A stretch of 64,000 nucleotides of DNA from Myxococcus stipitatus (GCF_021412625.1 NZ_JAKCFI010000001.1:62001-126000); one strand, 5' to 3'. Numbered from the stretch's first letter, positions 8,750 to 16,715 are shown. A program made the numbers and translations. The notes: generated from the letters alone by a model not told the origin.

Positions 8750-9946
8750 GTGCGTTCCCTCTGTCTCCGCTGTCAGCGCCCCGAGACCACCTGCTACTGC
8801 TCGCAACTGCCTCCCCGGCTGGACACGCGGACCCGCGTCGTCTTCCTCCAGCACCCGCGTGAGCGGCGCGTGGCCATCGGCACCGCGCGCATGGCGCACC
8901 TGGCGCTGGCCAACTCCGAGCTGCACGTGGGCGTGGACTTCACCGGGCACTCGCGGCTGGAGGCCCTGGCCGCGCGGCCGGAGTCGGTGGCGGTGCTCTT
9001 CCCCGGCGAGGACGCCATCAGCGTGGACGAGGCGCGGGCGAAGCCTCCGGAGACGCTCATCGTCGTGGACGGCACGTGGCCGCAGGCGAAGAAGGTGGTG
9101 ATGCGCAACCCGGTGCTCGCGGGGCTGCCGCGCATCGGCTTCGTGCCGCGTCGCCCGAGCAACTACCGCATCCGCGCGGAGCCGGCGGACCACTGCGTCT
9201 CCACCATCGAGGCGGTGGTGGAGATATTGGGTCTGCTGGAGGGGCAGCCGGAGAAGTTCGACACGATGCTGCGCGCGTTCGAGTACATGGTGGACACGCA
9301 GCTGGAGCGGCAGTCCACGCGCACCACGCCGCACCGGCGGCGCATCCACTTCGGGCCGTGGCGGCCGCCGCTGGAGCTGCGCACGCTGGCGGAGCGCTTC
9401 CCGCACCTGGTCGTGTTCTACGGCGAGGCGAACGCGCACCCCACGGGGACGGACATCCCCTCCGAGCTGGTGCACGTGGTGGCGTGTCGGCTGGCGACGG
9501 GGGAGCGGTTCGAGGCCGTCATCGCGCCGGAGCAGCCGCTGGCGCACAGCACGCCGCTGCACGTGGAGCTGCCCGAGGAGGTGCTGCGCGCGGGGGAGCC
9601 TCGCGTCCAGGCGATGGCGCGCTTCGAGGCCTTCCTGCGACCGGACGACGAGCTGGCGGTGTGGACGACGTTCGCGCTGGACCTGTTGTGGGAGGGCGGC
9701 GTCGCGCGAAGGACGGCGCGCAACGTGCGGCTGGCCACGGCGCGCGCGTTGGAGGGCAAGGCGGGGGGCGTGGAGCACGCGATGGAGCTGTTGAGCGGAC
9801 CCGAGCTGCCCGTGTGGGCCCCGGGGCGGGCCGGCGTGCGCATCCGCGCGCTGGAGTCCGTGGTGCGCGTGCTGGTGGAGCGGGGGTTGGCGAGTGAGCC
9901 GATGAAGCGTGTGAAGCAACCGGCACGGACCGGGACGGCGGGCTGA
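8750..9946 (+). CDS. DTW-domain protein (tRNA-uridine aminocarboxypropyltransferase-like) with C-terminal exonuclease-like domain, 398 aa
   Basis: The N-terminal half (residues 1-200) is a DTW domain, the family whose E. coli member TapT attaches an aminocarboxypropyl group to tRNA uridine. Visible are the zinc-type cysteines C5, C8, C15 and C17, then RVVFLQHPRERR, FPGEDA, the name-giving IVVDGTWPQAKK (D107-W110) and RIGFVPRRPSNYRIR. The usual family length is about 200-250, so about 170 residues are extra. Residues 218-320 read like a DnaQ/RNase T-type fold: VVFYGEANAH where the family has a DxE motif, then ELVHVVACRLATGERFEAVIAPEQPL, ELPEEVLRAGEPRVQAMARFEAFL and a FALDLL segment. The first catalytic Asp is Tyr here, so it may be inactive. 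GTG at 8750 puts the Cys motif at the N-terminus. The second domain is my manual inference. Confidence 0.85.
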   Translation: MRSLCLRCQRPETTCYCSQLPPRLDTRTRVVFLQHPRERRVAIGTARMAHLALANSELHVGVDFTGHSRLEALAARPESVAVLFPGEDAISVDEARAKPPETLIVVDGTWPQAKKVVMRNPVLAGLPRIGFVPRRPSNYRIRAEPADHCVSTIEAVVEILGLLEGQPEKFDTMLRAFEYMVDTQLERQSTRTTPHRRRIHFGPWRPPLELRTLAERFPHLVVFYGEANAHPTGTDIPSELVHVVACRLATGERFEAVIAPEQPLAHSTPLHVELPEEVLRAGEPRVQAMARFEAFLRPDDELAVWTTFALDLLWEGGVARRTARNVRLATARALEGKAGGVEHAMELLSGPELPVWAPGRAGVRIRALESVVRVLVERGLASEPMKRVKQPARTGTAG

Positions 9947-9968
9947 GGCGGGGCTCCGCCACGTCCGG

Positions 9969-12050
9969 TCAGGGCAGCAGCGCGGTGCTCGCCTCCCGCG
10001 CATAGCGTCCGCGTGGGAAGTCGTTCAGGTACTGGCGATATTCCATCTTCGCGTCGGTCGCCTGGAGCCGCTCCTCGAAGCAGCGCGCCTTCAGGTAGCG
10101 GGCCTGCTCGCGGTGGTCCGCGCGAGGGCTCTTGGCGGCGATCTCCTCCAGACCCGACAGGAAGCCCTCACAGGTCCGAGGTCCGAGCTGGAGGCGCACG
10201 TACCCGAGGAACCGCTCGTCGGCGTCCTTCGACAGCAGCTCCACGGGAATGAGCGGAGCTCGCTTCTTCTTGGGCGGTGGGCCCTCCGCCACCGTCTCCG
10301 GGAGCGGGGGCGTGCGCGCGGACTGCGAGAGTCGCTCCGTGACGGAGGGCGCGGGGTAGGGCTCGAACTCCTGTGAAGGGTCCGCTGGGCTCATTCGCTG
10401 AGGAGTCCGCGACGTGCCCGTGTTCAGCGCGAAGATGGAGCGAGGCGGGGAGGAGGGCGGCGTCGATTCGGGCCGGGGCATGGCCTCGGTGACGACCGGG
10501 GCCGTGCTCGGGGGGACGCTCGACAGCGCCGGCGCGTGCCCGGATGTGGATGGCGCCACGAGGGGCTCTGGTGGCTTCGCGGTCGTCGTCTCGGCCTTGG
10601 GGCCGTGCGCCAGGACCGTGGGTGGGGTCGCTTGCGTGGACTCCGCCGTCGCTGGCGCCGAGGGCTCGGGCTGAGTGCTTCGTCCTCCGGATGCATCTCC
10701 CGGCGACTTCGCGACGGCGTGCTGCCCGTGCGTGCCATCACCCACGGATGGAGGGGCGCCAGGGGGCGCCTCACGTGTGTCGGCCCCGAGGGATGGGGAC
10801 GTGACAGCGCGCTTCTCCCTCCTACCTGTGGTGGCAACGGACGGGGCGGCCACGGTGGCTTTCCCGCGCGTGCCAGCACCGACGGACGGAGGTGCGCTAG
10901 CCGTCTTCTCGTGTGTTCCGGTGCCCTCGGCCAGGCCGACGGTGGGCGACGTGCCGAGCCCCACGGTTCCCGCCGGTGGACTCGCCACGGAGTCCCGGCC
11001 GTCGACGGGGACGTCGTTCGGTGAAGCCATCGACCCAGCGGATCCGGGACTCGACGCTTCGGCGAGGTGCACGTCCGCGGCGGCTTCGTCTTCCGTCACC
11101 TGTGCGCTCGAGTCATCGACCACCACGGGAGCATCCAGCGCGACGACAGCCTCACGGTCGGGGGCGGACAGCGCCTCCTGCTCCAGGACATTTCCCTCCG
11201 CGCCCTCGTGCAGCTCCATCCGCTCGCCCGCGCCGACGAGGCGCGCGGGGTGCCCCGCCACCTCCACGCGGACGCGACCCTCGGACACGGCGACGGAGGC
11301 GCCGTGCGCCGTGCGCTCCACGGTGAACACCGTCCCCACCACGGAGACGCGCAGCCCCGCCACCTCCACCAGGAACGCGCGGCGCTCCGCATGCGAGGCC
11401 CGCACCGACAACCGTCCCTGATGCACGGTGAGGTGCACGTCCTTCGTCTCGGCGCGCGACAGCTCCACCTCCGAGTCCGCCGACAGCCGCACCCGGCTCG
11501 CGTCCGGAAGCCGCAGCACCGCGGAGGCCCTCGCGGGGGTCCTCACCGCCACGCCCGAACGCAGCCGCATGCCGGTCCGGAGCGGCTGTTCGCCTCCCGC
11601 CCCTTTCTTCACCATCGCCCCCGCCGTGCTCTCCGCGCGAACCGTCCCGGCCCCGTCATCCGTCGACCCCGAAGCGGGGTGCGTCCGGGCGATCGCCTCG
11701 GAGGCCGAGCGCTCGTCCACCGGTCGGCTCTGTCCCCGTGCCAGCCACAGCACGAGCAGGGCCGCGCAGGCCCCCGCGAGCGCCACGGCCCAGGGCCACC
11801 GAGCCCTCGGCGCGCGTCGCTCCAGGTGCGCGGCGGCCGCGCTCCGGAGCCGCGAGCCGACATCGTCCCAGCGGACCTGGGGCGTCGCCGCGCGAGCCTC
11901 CTGGAGCAGGGCCCGGTGGGCCTTCACGCGCTCCAGCTCCGCGACACACGCGGCGCACCCCGCCAGATGCGACTCCAGCCGCGCGCGCTCCTCGGCGGGC
12001 AGCTCGTTCGCGGCGAGCGCCCACAGGGCCCCGGCCTCAAGGTGCGCCAT
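9969..12050 (-). CDS. Anti-sigma factor: zinc-finger, transmembrane, FecR and TPR-like regions, 693 aa
   Basis: Probable membrane anti-sigma factor for the ECF sigma encoded just upstream. From ATG 12050 (GGAGG five bases before) the cytoplasmic part has H28-x3-C32-x2-C35, the zinc-binding anti-sigma motif. A single membrane helix follows (about 85-104, WPWAVALAGACAALLVLWLA), then a FecR domain outside the cytoplasm (about 145-295, GMRLRSGVAVRTPARASAVLRL... GLRVSVVGTVFTVE..GRVRVEVAG). About 250 residues of Pro/Ser/Thr-rich sequence contain four diverged repeats of roughly 16 residues (PPSVGAGTRGKATVA-type). The C-terminus is helical and TPR-like (KSPRADHREQARYLKARCFEE, MEYRQYLNDFPRGRYAREA). 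Family anti-sigmas are usually much shorter. The start overlaps the sigma gene by 14 bases, indicating coupled translation. Confidence 0.85.
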   Translation of the reverse strand: MAHLEAGALWALAANELPAEERARLESHLAGCAACVAELERVKAHRALLQEARAATPQVRWDDVGSRLRSAAAAHLERRAPRARWPWAVALAGACAALLVLWLARGQSRPVDERSASEAIARTHPASGSTDDGAGTVRAESTAGAMVKKGAGGEQPLRTGMRLRSGVAVRTPARASAVLRLPDASRVRLSADSEVELSRAETKDVHLTVHQGRLSVRASHAERRAFLVEVAGLRVSVVGTVFTVERTAHGASVAVSEGRVRVEVAGHPARLVGAGERMELHEGAEGNVLEQEALSAPDREAVVALDAPVVVDDSSAQVTEDEAAADVHLAEASSPGSAGSMASPNDVPVDGRDSVASPPAGTVGLGTSPTVGLAEGTGTHEKTASAPPSVGAGTRGKATVAAPSVATTGRREKRAVTSPSLGADTREAPPGAPPSVGDGTHGQHAVAKSPGDASGGRSTQPEPSAPATAESTQATPPTVLAHGPKAETTTAKPPEPLVAPSTSGHAPALSSVPPSTAPVVTEAMPRPESTPPSSPPRSIFALNTGTSRTPQRMSPADPSQEFEPYPAPSVTERLSQSARTPPLPETVAEGPPPKKKRAPLIPVELLSKDADERFLGYVRLQLGPRTCEGFLSGLEEIAAKSPRADHREQARYLKARCFEERLQATDAKMEYRQYLNDFPRGRYAREASTALLP

Positions 12051-12786
12051 GGGGGCCTCCGGGCCGGCGGTGGGTGAGCAGGCGCTGCATCGCGACGTTG
12101 AACTCCAGCCGCGCGTGGTGCAGGCGGCTGCGGACGGTGTTGGGCGAGCTTCCCACGGCCTCGGCGATCTCGTCCGGGCCCATGCCACACAATTCGTAGT
12201 ACACGAAGACGATGCGCTTCTTGGGCTTGAGCTTCTCCAGCGCCGCCTCCACCAGGCGCGCGGCCTGGCGTCGCTCCGCGGCGCGCTCCGGGTCCTCCGC
12301 GTGCGACTCCTGCTCCGGTGGCACCGCGAAAGGGTCCTCCGGCCGCCGCCGCTTCCAGCGCAGGTGCGACAGCGCCACGTTGGCGCAGACCCGGTAGAAG
12401 AACGTCCGGAACCGCGACTCGCCCCGGTAGTTCTTCACCGCCGTCAACAGCCGCAGATACGTCTCCTGGAGCAGGTCCTCCACGTCCACGCGGTTGCCCA
12501 CCAGGTGGCGCAGGGTGCGCGCGGCGTCCACCCGGGTCAGCTCGTAGAGTTGGTTGAAGGCGGTCGCATCGCCTTCCTGGACCCGACGCACCAAGAGGTG
12601 CAACCGGACCTCGTCCGCGGGGGGCGGCGGGGGTGAGCCCGGGCCGGTGCGCTCCTCGGGCGAGGCCGCCGACACCAGGGGCTGGGCTTCACGGAAAATC
12701 ACCGGACGCTCTCCCTCGGGGACGCGCAGAGAAGTCCCCCCCTGTGGGAACACCCCTCCGTCCGTGTGAAAGGTCCAGGTCAGCAC
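12037..12786 (-). CDS. RNA polymerase sigma factor, ECF type, 249 aa
   Basis: Sigma-70 family regulator lacking regions 1 and 3. Region 2 spans about residues 62-145 (VRRVQEGDATAFNQLYELTR, then DVEDLLQETYLRLLTAVKNYRGESRFRTFFYRVCANVALSHLR). Region 4 spans about 175-235 (LEKLKPKKRIVFVYYELCGMGPDEIAEAVGSSPNTVRSRLHHAR, a helix-turn-helix). An unusual 60-residue Pro/Gly-rich extension precedes region 2. GTG at 12786 has GGAGG four bases upstream. The anti-sigma gene overlaps its 3' end, so the two form an operon. An AT-rich perfect inverted repeat at 12827-12847 lies 41 bases upstream and may be the promoter or operator. Target genes are unknown; the divergent Cys-rich lipoprotein is a candidate. 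Confidence 0.9.
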   Translation of the reverse strand: MLTWTFHTDGGVFPQGGTSLRVPEGERPVIFREAQPLVSAASPEERTGPGSPPPPPADEVRLHLLVRRVQEGDATAFNQLYELTRVDAARTLRHLVGNRVDVEDLLQETYLRLLTAVKNYRGESRFRTFFYRVCANVALSHLRWKRRRPEDPFAVPPEQESHAEDPERAAERRQAARLVEAALEKLKPKKRIVFVYYELCGMGPDEIAEAVGSSPNTVRSRLHHARLEFNVAMQRLLTHRRPGGPHGAP

Positions 12787-12826
12787 ACTCCCTCCGTGCC
12801 CCTGGGTCGCCGCTGCGGCGCGCGGC

Positions 12827-12847
12827 GATCAAAGAATATTTTTGATC
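12827..12847. promoter_or_regulatory. AT-rich inverted repeat between divergent sigma factor and lipoprotein genes
   Basis: GATCAAA, seven bases, TTTGATC: a perfect 7-7-7 inverted repeat in a very AT-rich patch that stands out from the GC-rich surroundings. It is 41 bases upstream of the sigma-factor GTG (minus) and 91 bases upstream of the lipoprotein ATG (plus). The symmetry suits a dimeric repressor or activator site. No T-run or flanking gene end supports a terminator. Confidence 0.5.
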
Positions 12848-12937
12848 AGGCGTCAGCGCCGTGGCGACGAAGGCGGGAGAAACCGGACAACCTGCCCGGT
12901 GGCCGGACCGGTCCCTGACTTGTTGGAGCCTCCGTTC

Positions 12938-14122
12938 ATGACCTCCCCCGCACGCGGCCTGGTGTGGCCGCTCCTGGTGCTTTGCGCCTTTGCCTCGGCC
13001 TGTGTCATCCGCGAGAACGACGACGACTGGCTGGACGACGAGGACGACGCGTGCTTCTGCTCGACGAGCGCCGACTGTGGCGCGGGGCAGTACTGCCGGG
13101 GCGGACTGTGTCGCGAGCTGCCCTCGGATGCGCGCAGTTGTTCCAGGAACAGCGAATGCGCCCCCAACGAGCACTGCATCAACTCCGTGTGCAACCAGCC
13201 CTGCATCCGGGACAGTGAATGCGGTGGCGGCCGCACGTGCGAGGACTACTACTGTGTGCCGCGCTCCCGGACGGACGCGGGGACGCCTCGTCCGGACGCG
13301 GGGACGGACGGTGGCACGCGCCCGGATGGAGGCACGCGCCCGGATGGTGGGACCGATGGAGGCACGCGCCCGGATGCCGGCTCCGATGGCGGCATCCCGA
13401 TGTCGTGCCGCGTGAACGTGGACTGCGGCGCTGGCAACTACTGCATCAACAACCAGTGCTTCCAGGGCTGCGCCACGGACGCGCACTGCCCCAGCACCGA
13501 CGCGTGCGTGTTCGGCGTGTGCCGCCCGCGGCCCCCGGACCCGAACGCCTGCGAGGGCGCCACGGACTGCGCGGCGGGCAGGGACTGCGTGGACGGTCAG
13601 TGCCGCGCGCCCTGTGACTCCACCACCCAGTGCCCGGAGGACGCCACCTGCCAGATTGGCTACTGCATGCCCATCCCCCATGGCGGCCAGTGCCGGGCCA
13701 ACTGCGAGTGCCCGTCGGGCCAGGTGTGCACCAACGGCCAGTGCCGCTCCACGGAGCCGGACCCCACCCAGCGGTGCGTCGCCACCTGCGACTGCCCCTC
13801 CGGCCAGACGTGCACCGACGGCTTCTGCAAGGCGCCACCGCCGTCGCCGGACGCCGGCACGGGCGGGGGCAAGGCGTGCAGCCTCAACTGCGACTGCCCC
13901 TCCGGTCAGGTGTGCGCCAGCGGGTACTGCAAGGCGCCGCCTCCGCCGGAGGACGCCGGGACGACGCCCGCGATGTGCCGCGTCAACTGCGAGTGCCCCG
14001 CGGGGCAGCAGTGCACGGCGGGCGCGTGCAAGCCCGTCAACCAGGGCAGCGGCAAGGCCTGCGTGGCCAACTGCGAGTGCCCCGCGGGTGAGCACTGCCA
14101 GGACAACGTCTGCTGGCTGTAG
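12938..14122 (+). CDS. Cysteine-rich lipoprotein with repeated CP-G-x-C modules, 394 aa
   Basis: Predicted outer-surface or periplasmic lipoprotein. ATG 12938 begins MTSPARGLVWPLLVLCAFASAC, a signal peptide with lipobox FASAC; GGAG lies nine bases upstream. The mature protein alternates small disulfide modules such as CSTSADCGAGQYCRGGLC, CVNCEC-type NCECPSGQVC and DCPSGQTCTDGFC with flexible Asp/Gly/Thr/Pro linkers (about residues 110-150 contain RPDGGTRPDGG and DAGT motifs). About a dozen Cys modules occur and the last six share the pattern C-x3-C-x-CP-x-G-x2-C-x3-x-C. Such Cys-rich, DAGT-linked lipoproteins are common in myxobacteria, but no function is known to me. It is divergent from the ECF sigma operon and could be under its control. 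Confidence 0.8.
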   Translation: MTSPARGLVWPLLVLCAFASACVIRENDDDWLDDEDDACFCSTSADCGAGQYCRGGLCRELPSDARSCSRNSECAPNEHCINSVCNQPCIRDSECGGGRTCEDYYCVPRSRTDAGTPRPDAGTDGGTRPDGGTRPDGGTDGGTRPDAGSDGGIPMSCRVNVDCGAGNYCINNQCFQGCATDAHCPSTDACVFGVCRPRPPDPNACEGATDCAAGRDCVDGQCRAPCDSTTQCPEDATCQIGYCMPIPHGGQCRANCECPSGQVCTNGQCRSTEPDPTQRCVATCDCPSGQTCTDGFCKAPPPSPDAGTGGGKACSLNCDCPSGQVCASGYCKAPPPPEDAGTTPAMCRVNCECPAGQQCTAGACKPVNQGSGKACVANCECPAGEHCQDNVCWL

Positions 14123-14135
14123 TCCGCCCGCCCAC

Positions 14136-14162
14136 GGTGGCGCCCTCGTTCAGGGCGCCACC
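14136..14162. terminator. Bidirectional hairpin between convergent genes
   Basis: Perfect 11-bp stem GGTGGCGCCCT / AGGGCGCCACC with a five-base loop, located just after the lipoprotein stop (14122, plus) and overlapping the stop codon of the methyltransferase gene (14150, minus). No T-run; termination is inferred from position. Confidence 0.6.
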
Positions 14163-15085
14163 ATGCGCCAGCAGCGGTGGATGTCCTTGCGCTGGAAGTC
14201 CTCGGGGAGGGAGCGCGGCGTGAGCTCCTCCACGGACTTCCAGCCGCGCGTGGCGCGGGCGTCGAGCTGGAAGCCGAGGAAGTTGTTGGAGAAGTAGAGC
14301 ACGCCCCCGGGCGTCAGCAGCGTCCGGAGGGCATCCAGCAGGCGCACGTGGTCGCGCTGCACGTTGAAGGACCCGGTCATCTTCTTCGACGTGGAGAAGG
14401 AGGGCGGGTCGCAGACGATGAGGTCAAAGCGCTCGGGGCCCTCCGCCTGCGCCTCGACCCACGCCTTGGCGTCCGCGCGGACGAGCTCGTGGCGCGCGTC
14501 CGCCAGGCCGTTCAGGTCGAGGTTGTCCTCGGCCCAGTCCAGGTACGTGTTGGACAGGTCCACCGTCACCGTGCTCCGCGCGCCACCCGCCGCGGCGTAG
14601 ACGGTGAAAGCCCCCGTGTACGCGAAGAGGTTGAGGAAGCGCTTGCCCTGGGCCTCCTCTCGCACGCGCGCGCGGGTGAGGCGGTGGTCCATGAACAGGC
14701 CGGTGTCCAGGTAGTCGCCCAGGTTGACCCAGAACTTCAGGCCCTGCTCCTCCACCACGAGCCGCCCGCTGCCCTCGCCCACGCGGCCGTACTGGGCCTT
14801 GCCCCATGGCTGGGGCGTGTGCGTCTTCACGAAGATGTGTTCGGCGGGGATGCCCAGCACCTGCGTCACCGCCGCGAGCACCTCCTCGCGCTGGGCCTCG
14901 GCGGCGCCGGACTTGATGGCGCGGCGGCGCGGGTACTCGGTGACGTGGGCGCGGTCGCCGTAGAGGTCCACCGCGAAGGGGTACTCGGGGATGTCCCGGT
15001 CGTAGACGCGGAAGGCCGTCAGCCCCTGGGCGCGGGCCCACTTGCGGAAGTGCTTCGCTCCCTTGCGCAGACGGTTGGCGAACAT
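14150..15085 (-). CDS. Class I SAM-dependent rRNA methyltransferase, RlmK/RlmI-like, 311 aa
   Basis: Probable large-subunit rRNA methyltransferase related to the C-terminal (RlmK) half of E. coli RlmL and to RlmI. Residues about 1-110 form the N-terminal substrate part (ANRLRKGAKHFRKWARAQGLTAFRVYDRDIPEYPFAVDLYGD). The Rossmann domain follows, with the SAM motif FLNLFAYTGAFTVYAAAGG, the acidic motif DLSNTYLDWAEDNLDLNG and the catalytic-type DLIVCDPPSFS motif. An independent RlmK-like protein without the THUMP-RlmL half is common outside enterics. ATG at 15085 has AGGAG eight bases upstream. A longer start at 15148 would add a Gly-rich tail overlapping the divergent udgX start, so I prefer the shorter form. 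The exact modified base is not readable from sequence. Confidence 0.85.
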   Translation of the reverse strand: MFANRLRKGAKHFRKWARAQGLTAFRVYDRDIPEYPFAVDLYGDRAHVTEYPRRRAIKSGAAEAQREEVLAAVTQVLGIPAEHIFVKTHTPQPWGKAQYGRVGEGSGRLVVEEQGLKFWVNLGDYLDTGLFMDHRLTRARVREEAQGKRFLNLFAYTGAFTVYAAAGGARSTVTVDLSNTYLDWAEDNLDLNGLADARHELVRADAKAWVEAQAEGPERFDLIVCDPPSFSTSKKMTGSFNVQRDHVRLLDALRTLLTPGGVLYFSNNFLGFQLDARATRGWKSVEELTPRSLPEDFQRKDIHRCWRMVAP

Positions 15086-15146
15086 GCCGACCGCTCCTCC
15101 CTCCGCCTCGTCGCCACCACCGCCGTGCATACCTTGTGGGTCAGCC

Positions 15147-15836
15147 ATGCCCAAGCATCCCTCCGTCCAGACCACCGCGGCCCCACTCATCCCCGAGTCG
15201 CCGACGTACGACAAGCTCAGAGATGCCGCCGCCGGCTGTCGGGCCTGTCCCCTGTGGAAGACGGGCACCCAGACGGTCTTCGGCGAGCCGGTGGGGCGCC
15301 CGCACCGGGGGCCTCGGGTGATGTTGGTGGGGGAGCAGCCGGGAGACCAGGAGGACCGCGAGGGCAGGCCCTTCGTGGGGCCGTCCGGCCGGCTGCTTGA
15401 CGAGGCGCTGGATGCGGCCAGCATCGACCGCTCGCAGGTCTACGTCACGAATACCGTGAAGCACTTCAAGTGGAAGGGCGAGGAGGGGCACCGGCGCGTC
15501 CACGCCAAGCCCAGCACGACGGAGATTCGCGCGTGCCTGCCGTGGCTGGCGGCGGAGATTCGCGTCTTCCGCCCGGACATCCTCGTGTGCCTGGGGGCCA
15601 CGGCGGCGCAGGCCCTTTTGGGCAAGGACTTCCGGGTGACGAAGCAGCGCGGCGAGCCCGTGGACTCCGACTGGGCGCGCATCGTGGTGGCCACCGTGCA
15701 CCCGTCCTCCATCCTCCGCGCGCCGGACCCGGAGGCCCGTGAGCGTCAGCTCGACGCGTTCATCGACGACCTGCGCGTGGTGGCCCGGCTCATCCACGGT
15801 CTGGGCGCGGAAGAAGGGGCCCACGCCCTGCATTGA
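15147..15836 (+). CDS. udgX: UdgX family uracil-DNA binding/crosslinking protein, 229 aa
   Basis: UdgX is a family-4-like uracil-DNA glycosylase that, in the mycobacterial prototype, excises uracil and becomes covalently bound to the resulting abasic site through a histidine. The diagnostic insertion loop is here: KHFKWKGEEGHRRVHAKPS, with H119 matching the crosslinking His of the KRRIH loop. Other signatures are the iron-sulfur cysteines C31, C34, C130 and C148, motif GEQPGDQED (62-70), PFVGPSGRLLD and the late HPSSILR (185-191). Length fits the family (about 200-230). ATG 15147 gives the family-like N-terminus although its ribosome site is weak (TGGGTC). It is divergent from the rRNA methyltransferase and followed by a crotonase gene 57 bases later. 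Covalent chemistry is inferred from the loop. Confidence 0.9.
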   Translation: MPKHPSVQTTAAPLIPESPTYDKLRDAAAGCRACPLWKTGTQTVFGEPVGRPHRGPRVMLVGEQPGDQEDREGRPFVGPSGRLLDEALDAASIDRSQVYVTNTVKHFKWKGEEGHRRVHAKPSTTEIRACLPWLAAEIRVFRPDILVCLGATAAQALLGKDFRVTKQRGEPVDSDWARIVVATVHPSSILRAPDPEARERQLDAFIDDLRVVARLIHGLGAEEGAHALH

Positions 15837-15893
15837 GCGGGGCGCGAAGGTCGGCGTTGCGGCCGCGGTCCGCGCGGAGGAAGACTCCGGCCC

Positions 15894-16655
15894 ATGAGCG
15901 TGCGCGTCGAGAAGAGCGGCCCCGTCACCACCGTCATCCTCCAGCGACCGGAGGTCCGTAACGCGGTGGACGGTCCCACCGCCCGGGCCCTGGCGGACGC
16001 CTTCCGCGCCTTCGACGCGGCCCCGGACGCGCGCGTGGGCGTGCTGTCCGGCGACGGCGGCACCTTCTGCGCGGGCGCGGACCTGAAGGCCGTGTCCGAG
16101 GGCCGCATGCCCCGGCTCGAGCTCGACGGGGACGGGCCCATGGGGCCGTCGCGCATGGTGCTGGGCAAGCCCGTCATCGCCGCCATCGGTGGCCACGCGG
16201 TGGCGGGCGGGCTGGAGCTGGCGCTGTGGTGTGATTTGCGCGTGGCGGAGGAGGACGCGGTGCTGGGCGTCTTCTGCCGGCGCTGGGGCGTGCCCCTCAT
16301 CGACGGCGGGACGGTGCGCCTGCCGCGGCTCATCGGCCTGTCGCGCGCCATGGACCTCATCCTCACCGGCCGGCCGGTGTCCGCCCAGGAGGCCCTGGCC
16401 ATGGGACTGGTGAACCGGGTGGTGCCCCGGGGCCAGGCGCGCGCGGCCGCCGAGGCGCTCGCCCGGGAGGTGGCCGCCTTCCCCCAGGCCTGCATGAACG
16501 CGGACCGGGCCTCCGCCTACGCCCAGGCCGGCTTGTCCCAGGGGGAAGCGCTGCGTCAGGAGTTCGTGGGCGGCGTCAAGGTCCTGGAGTCGGAGTCCAT
16601 CGCCGGGGCCACCCGCTTCGCGAAGGGGGCGGGACGCCACGGCTCGTTCGAATAG
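15894..16655 (+). CDS. Crotonase-family enzyme (enoyl-CoA hydratase/isomerase type), 253 aa
   Basis: Acyl-CoA enzyme of the crotonase fold. The oxyanion-hole motifs are clear: FCAGADLKAVSE and GHAVAGGLELALWCDLRVA, whose Glu corresponds to the first catalytic acid of crotonase. The second acid normally sits in a QPE-x-LG motif. By hand alignment this segment reads VFCRRWGVPLIDGGTVRLPRLIG, with Cys where the Glu would be, so hydration may be weak and isomerase or other chemistry is possible. Length (253) is normal and the ATG at 15894 is intact. It lies between udgX and the transsulfuration gene in the same direction with 57- and 60-base gaps, but no metabolic link is evident. Substrate unknown. 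Confidence 0.88.
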   Translation: MSVRVEKSGPVTTVILQRPEVRNAVDGPTARALADAFRAFDAAPDARVGVLSGDGGTFCAGADLKAVSEGRMPRLELDGDGPMGPSRMVLGKPVIAAIGGHAVAGGLELALWCDLRVAEEDAVLGVFCRRWGVPLIDGGTVRLPRLIGLSRAMDLILTGRPVSAQEALAMGLVNRVVPRGQARAAAEALAREVAAFPQACMNADRASAYAQAGLSQGEALRQEFVGGVKVLESESIAGATRFAKGAGRHGSFE

Positions 16656-16715
16656 GGGCGGGTGGGGGCGGCCGGGCTGATGCGCGGCCGGGGGGGCTGT
16701 GTTAGTCCCACGCCC

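Noticed and set aside
8603-10003. N-terminal extension of rsmE
   Set aside because: Runs antisense through the DTW gene; RsmE homology starts at GTG 8602 after AGAGG.
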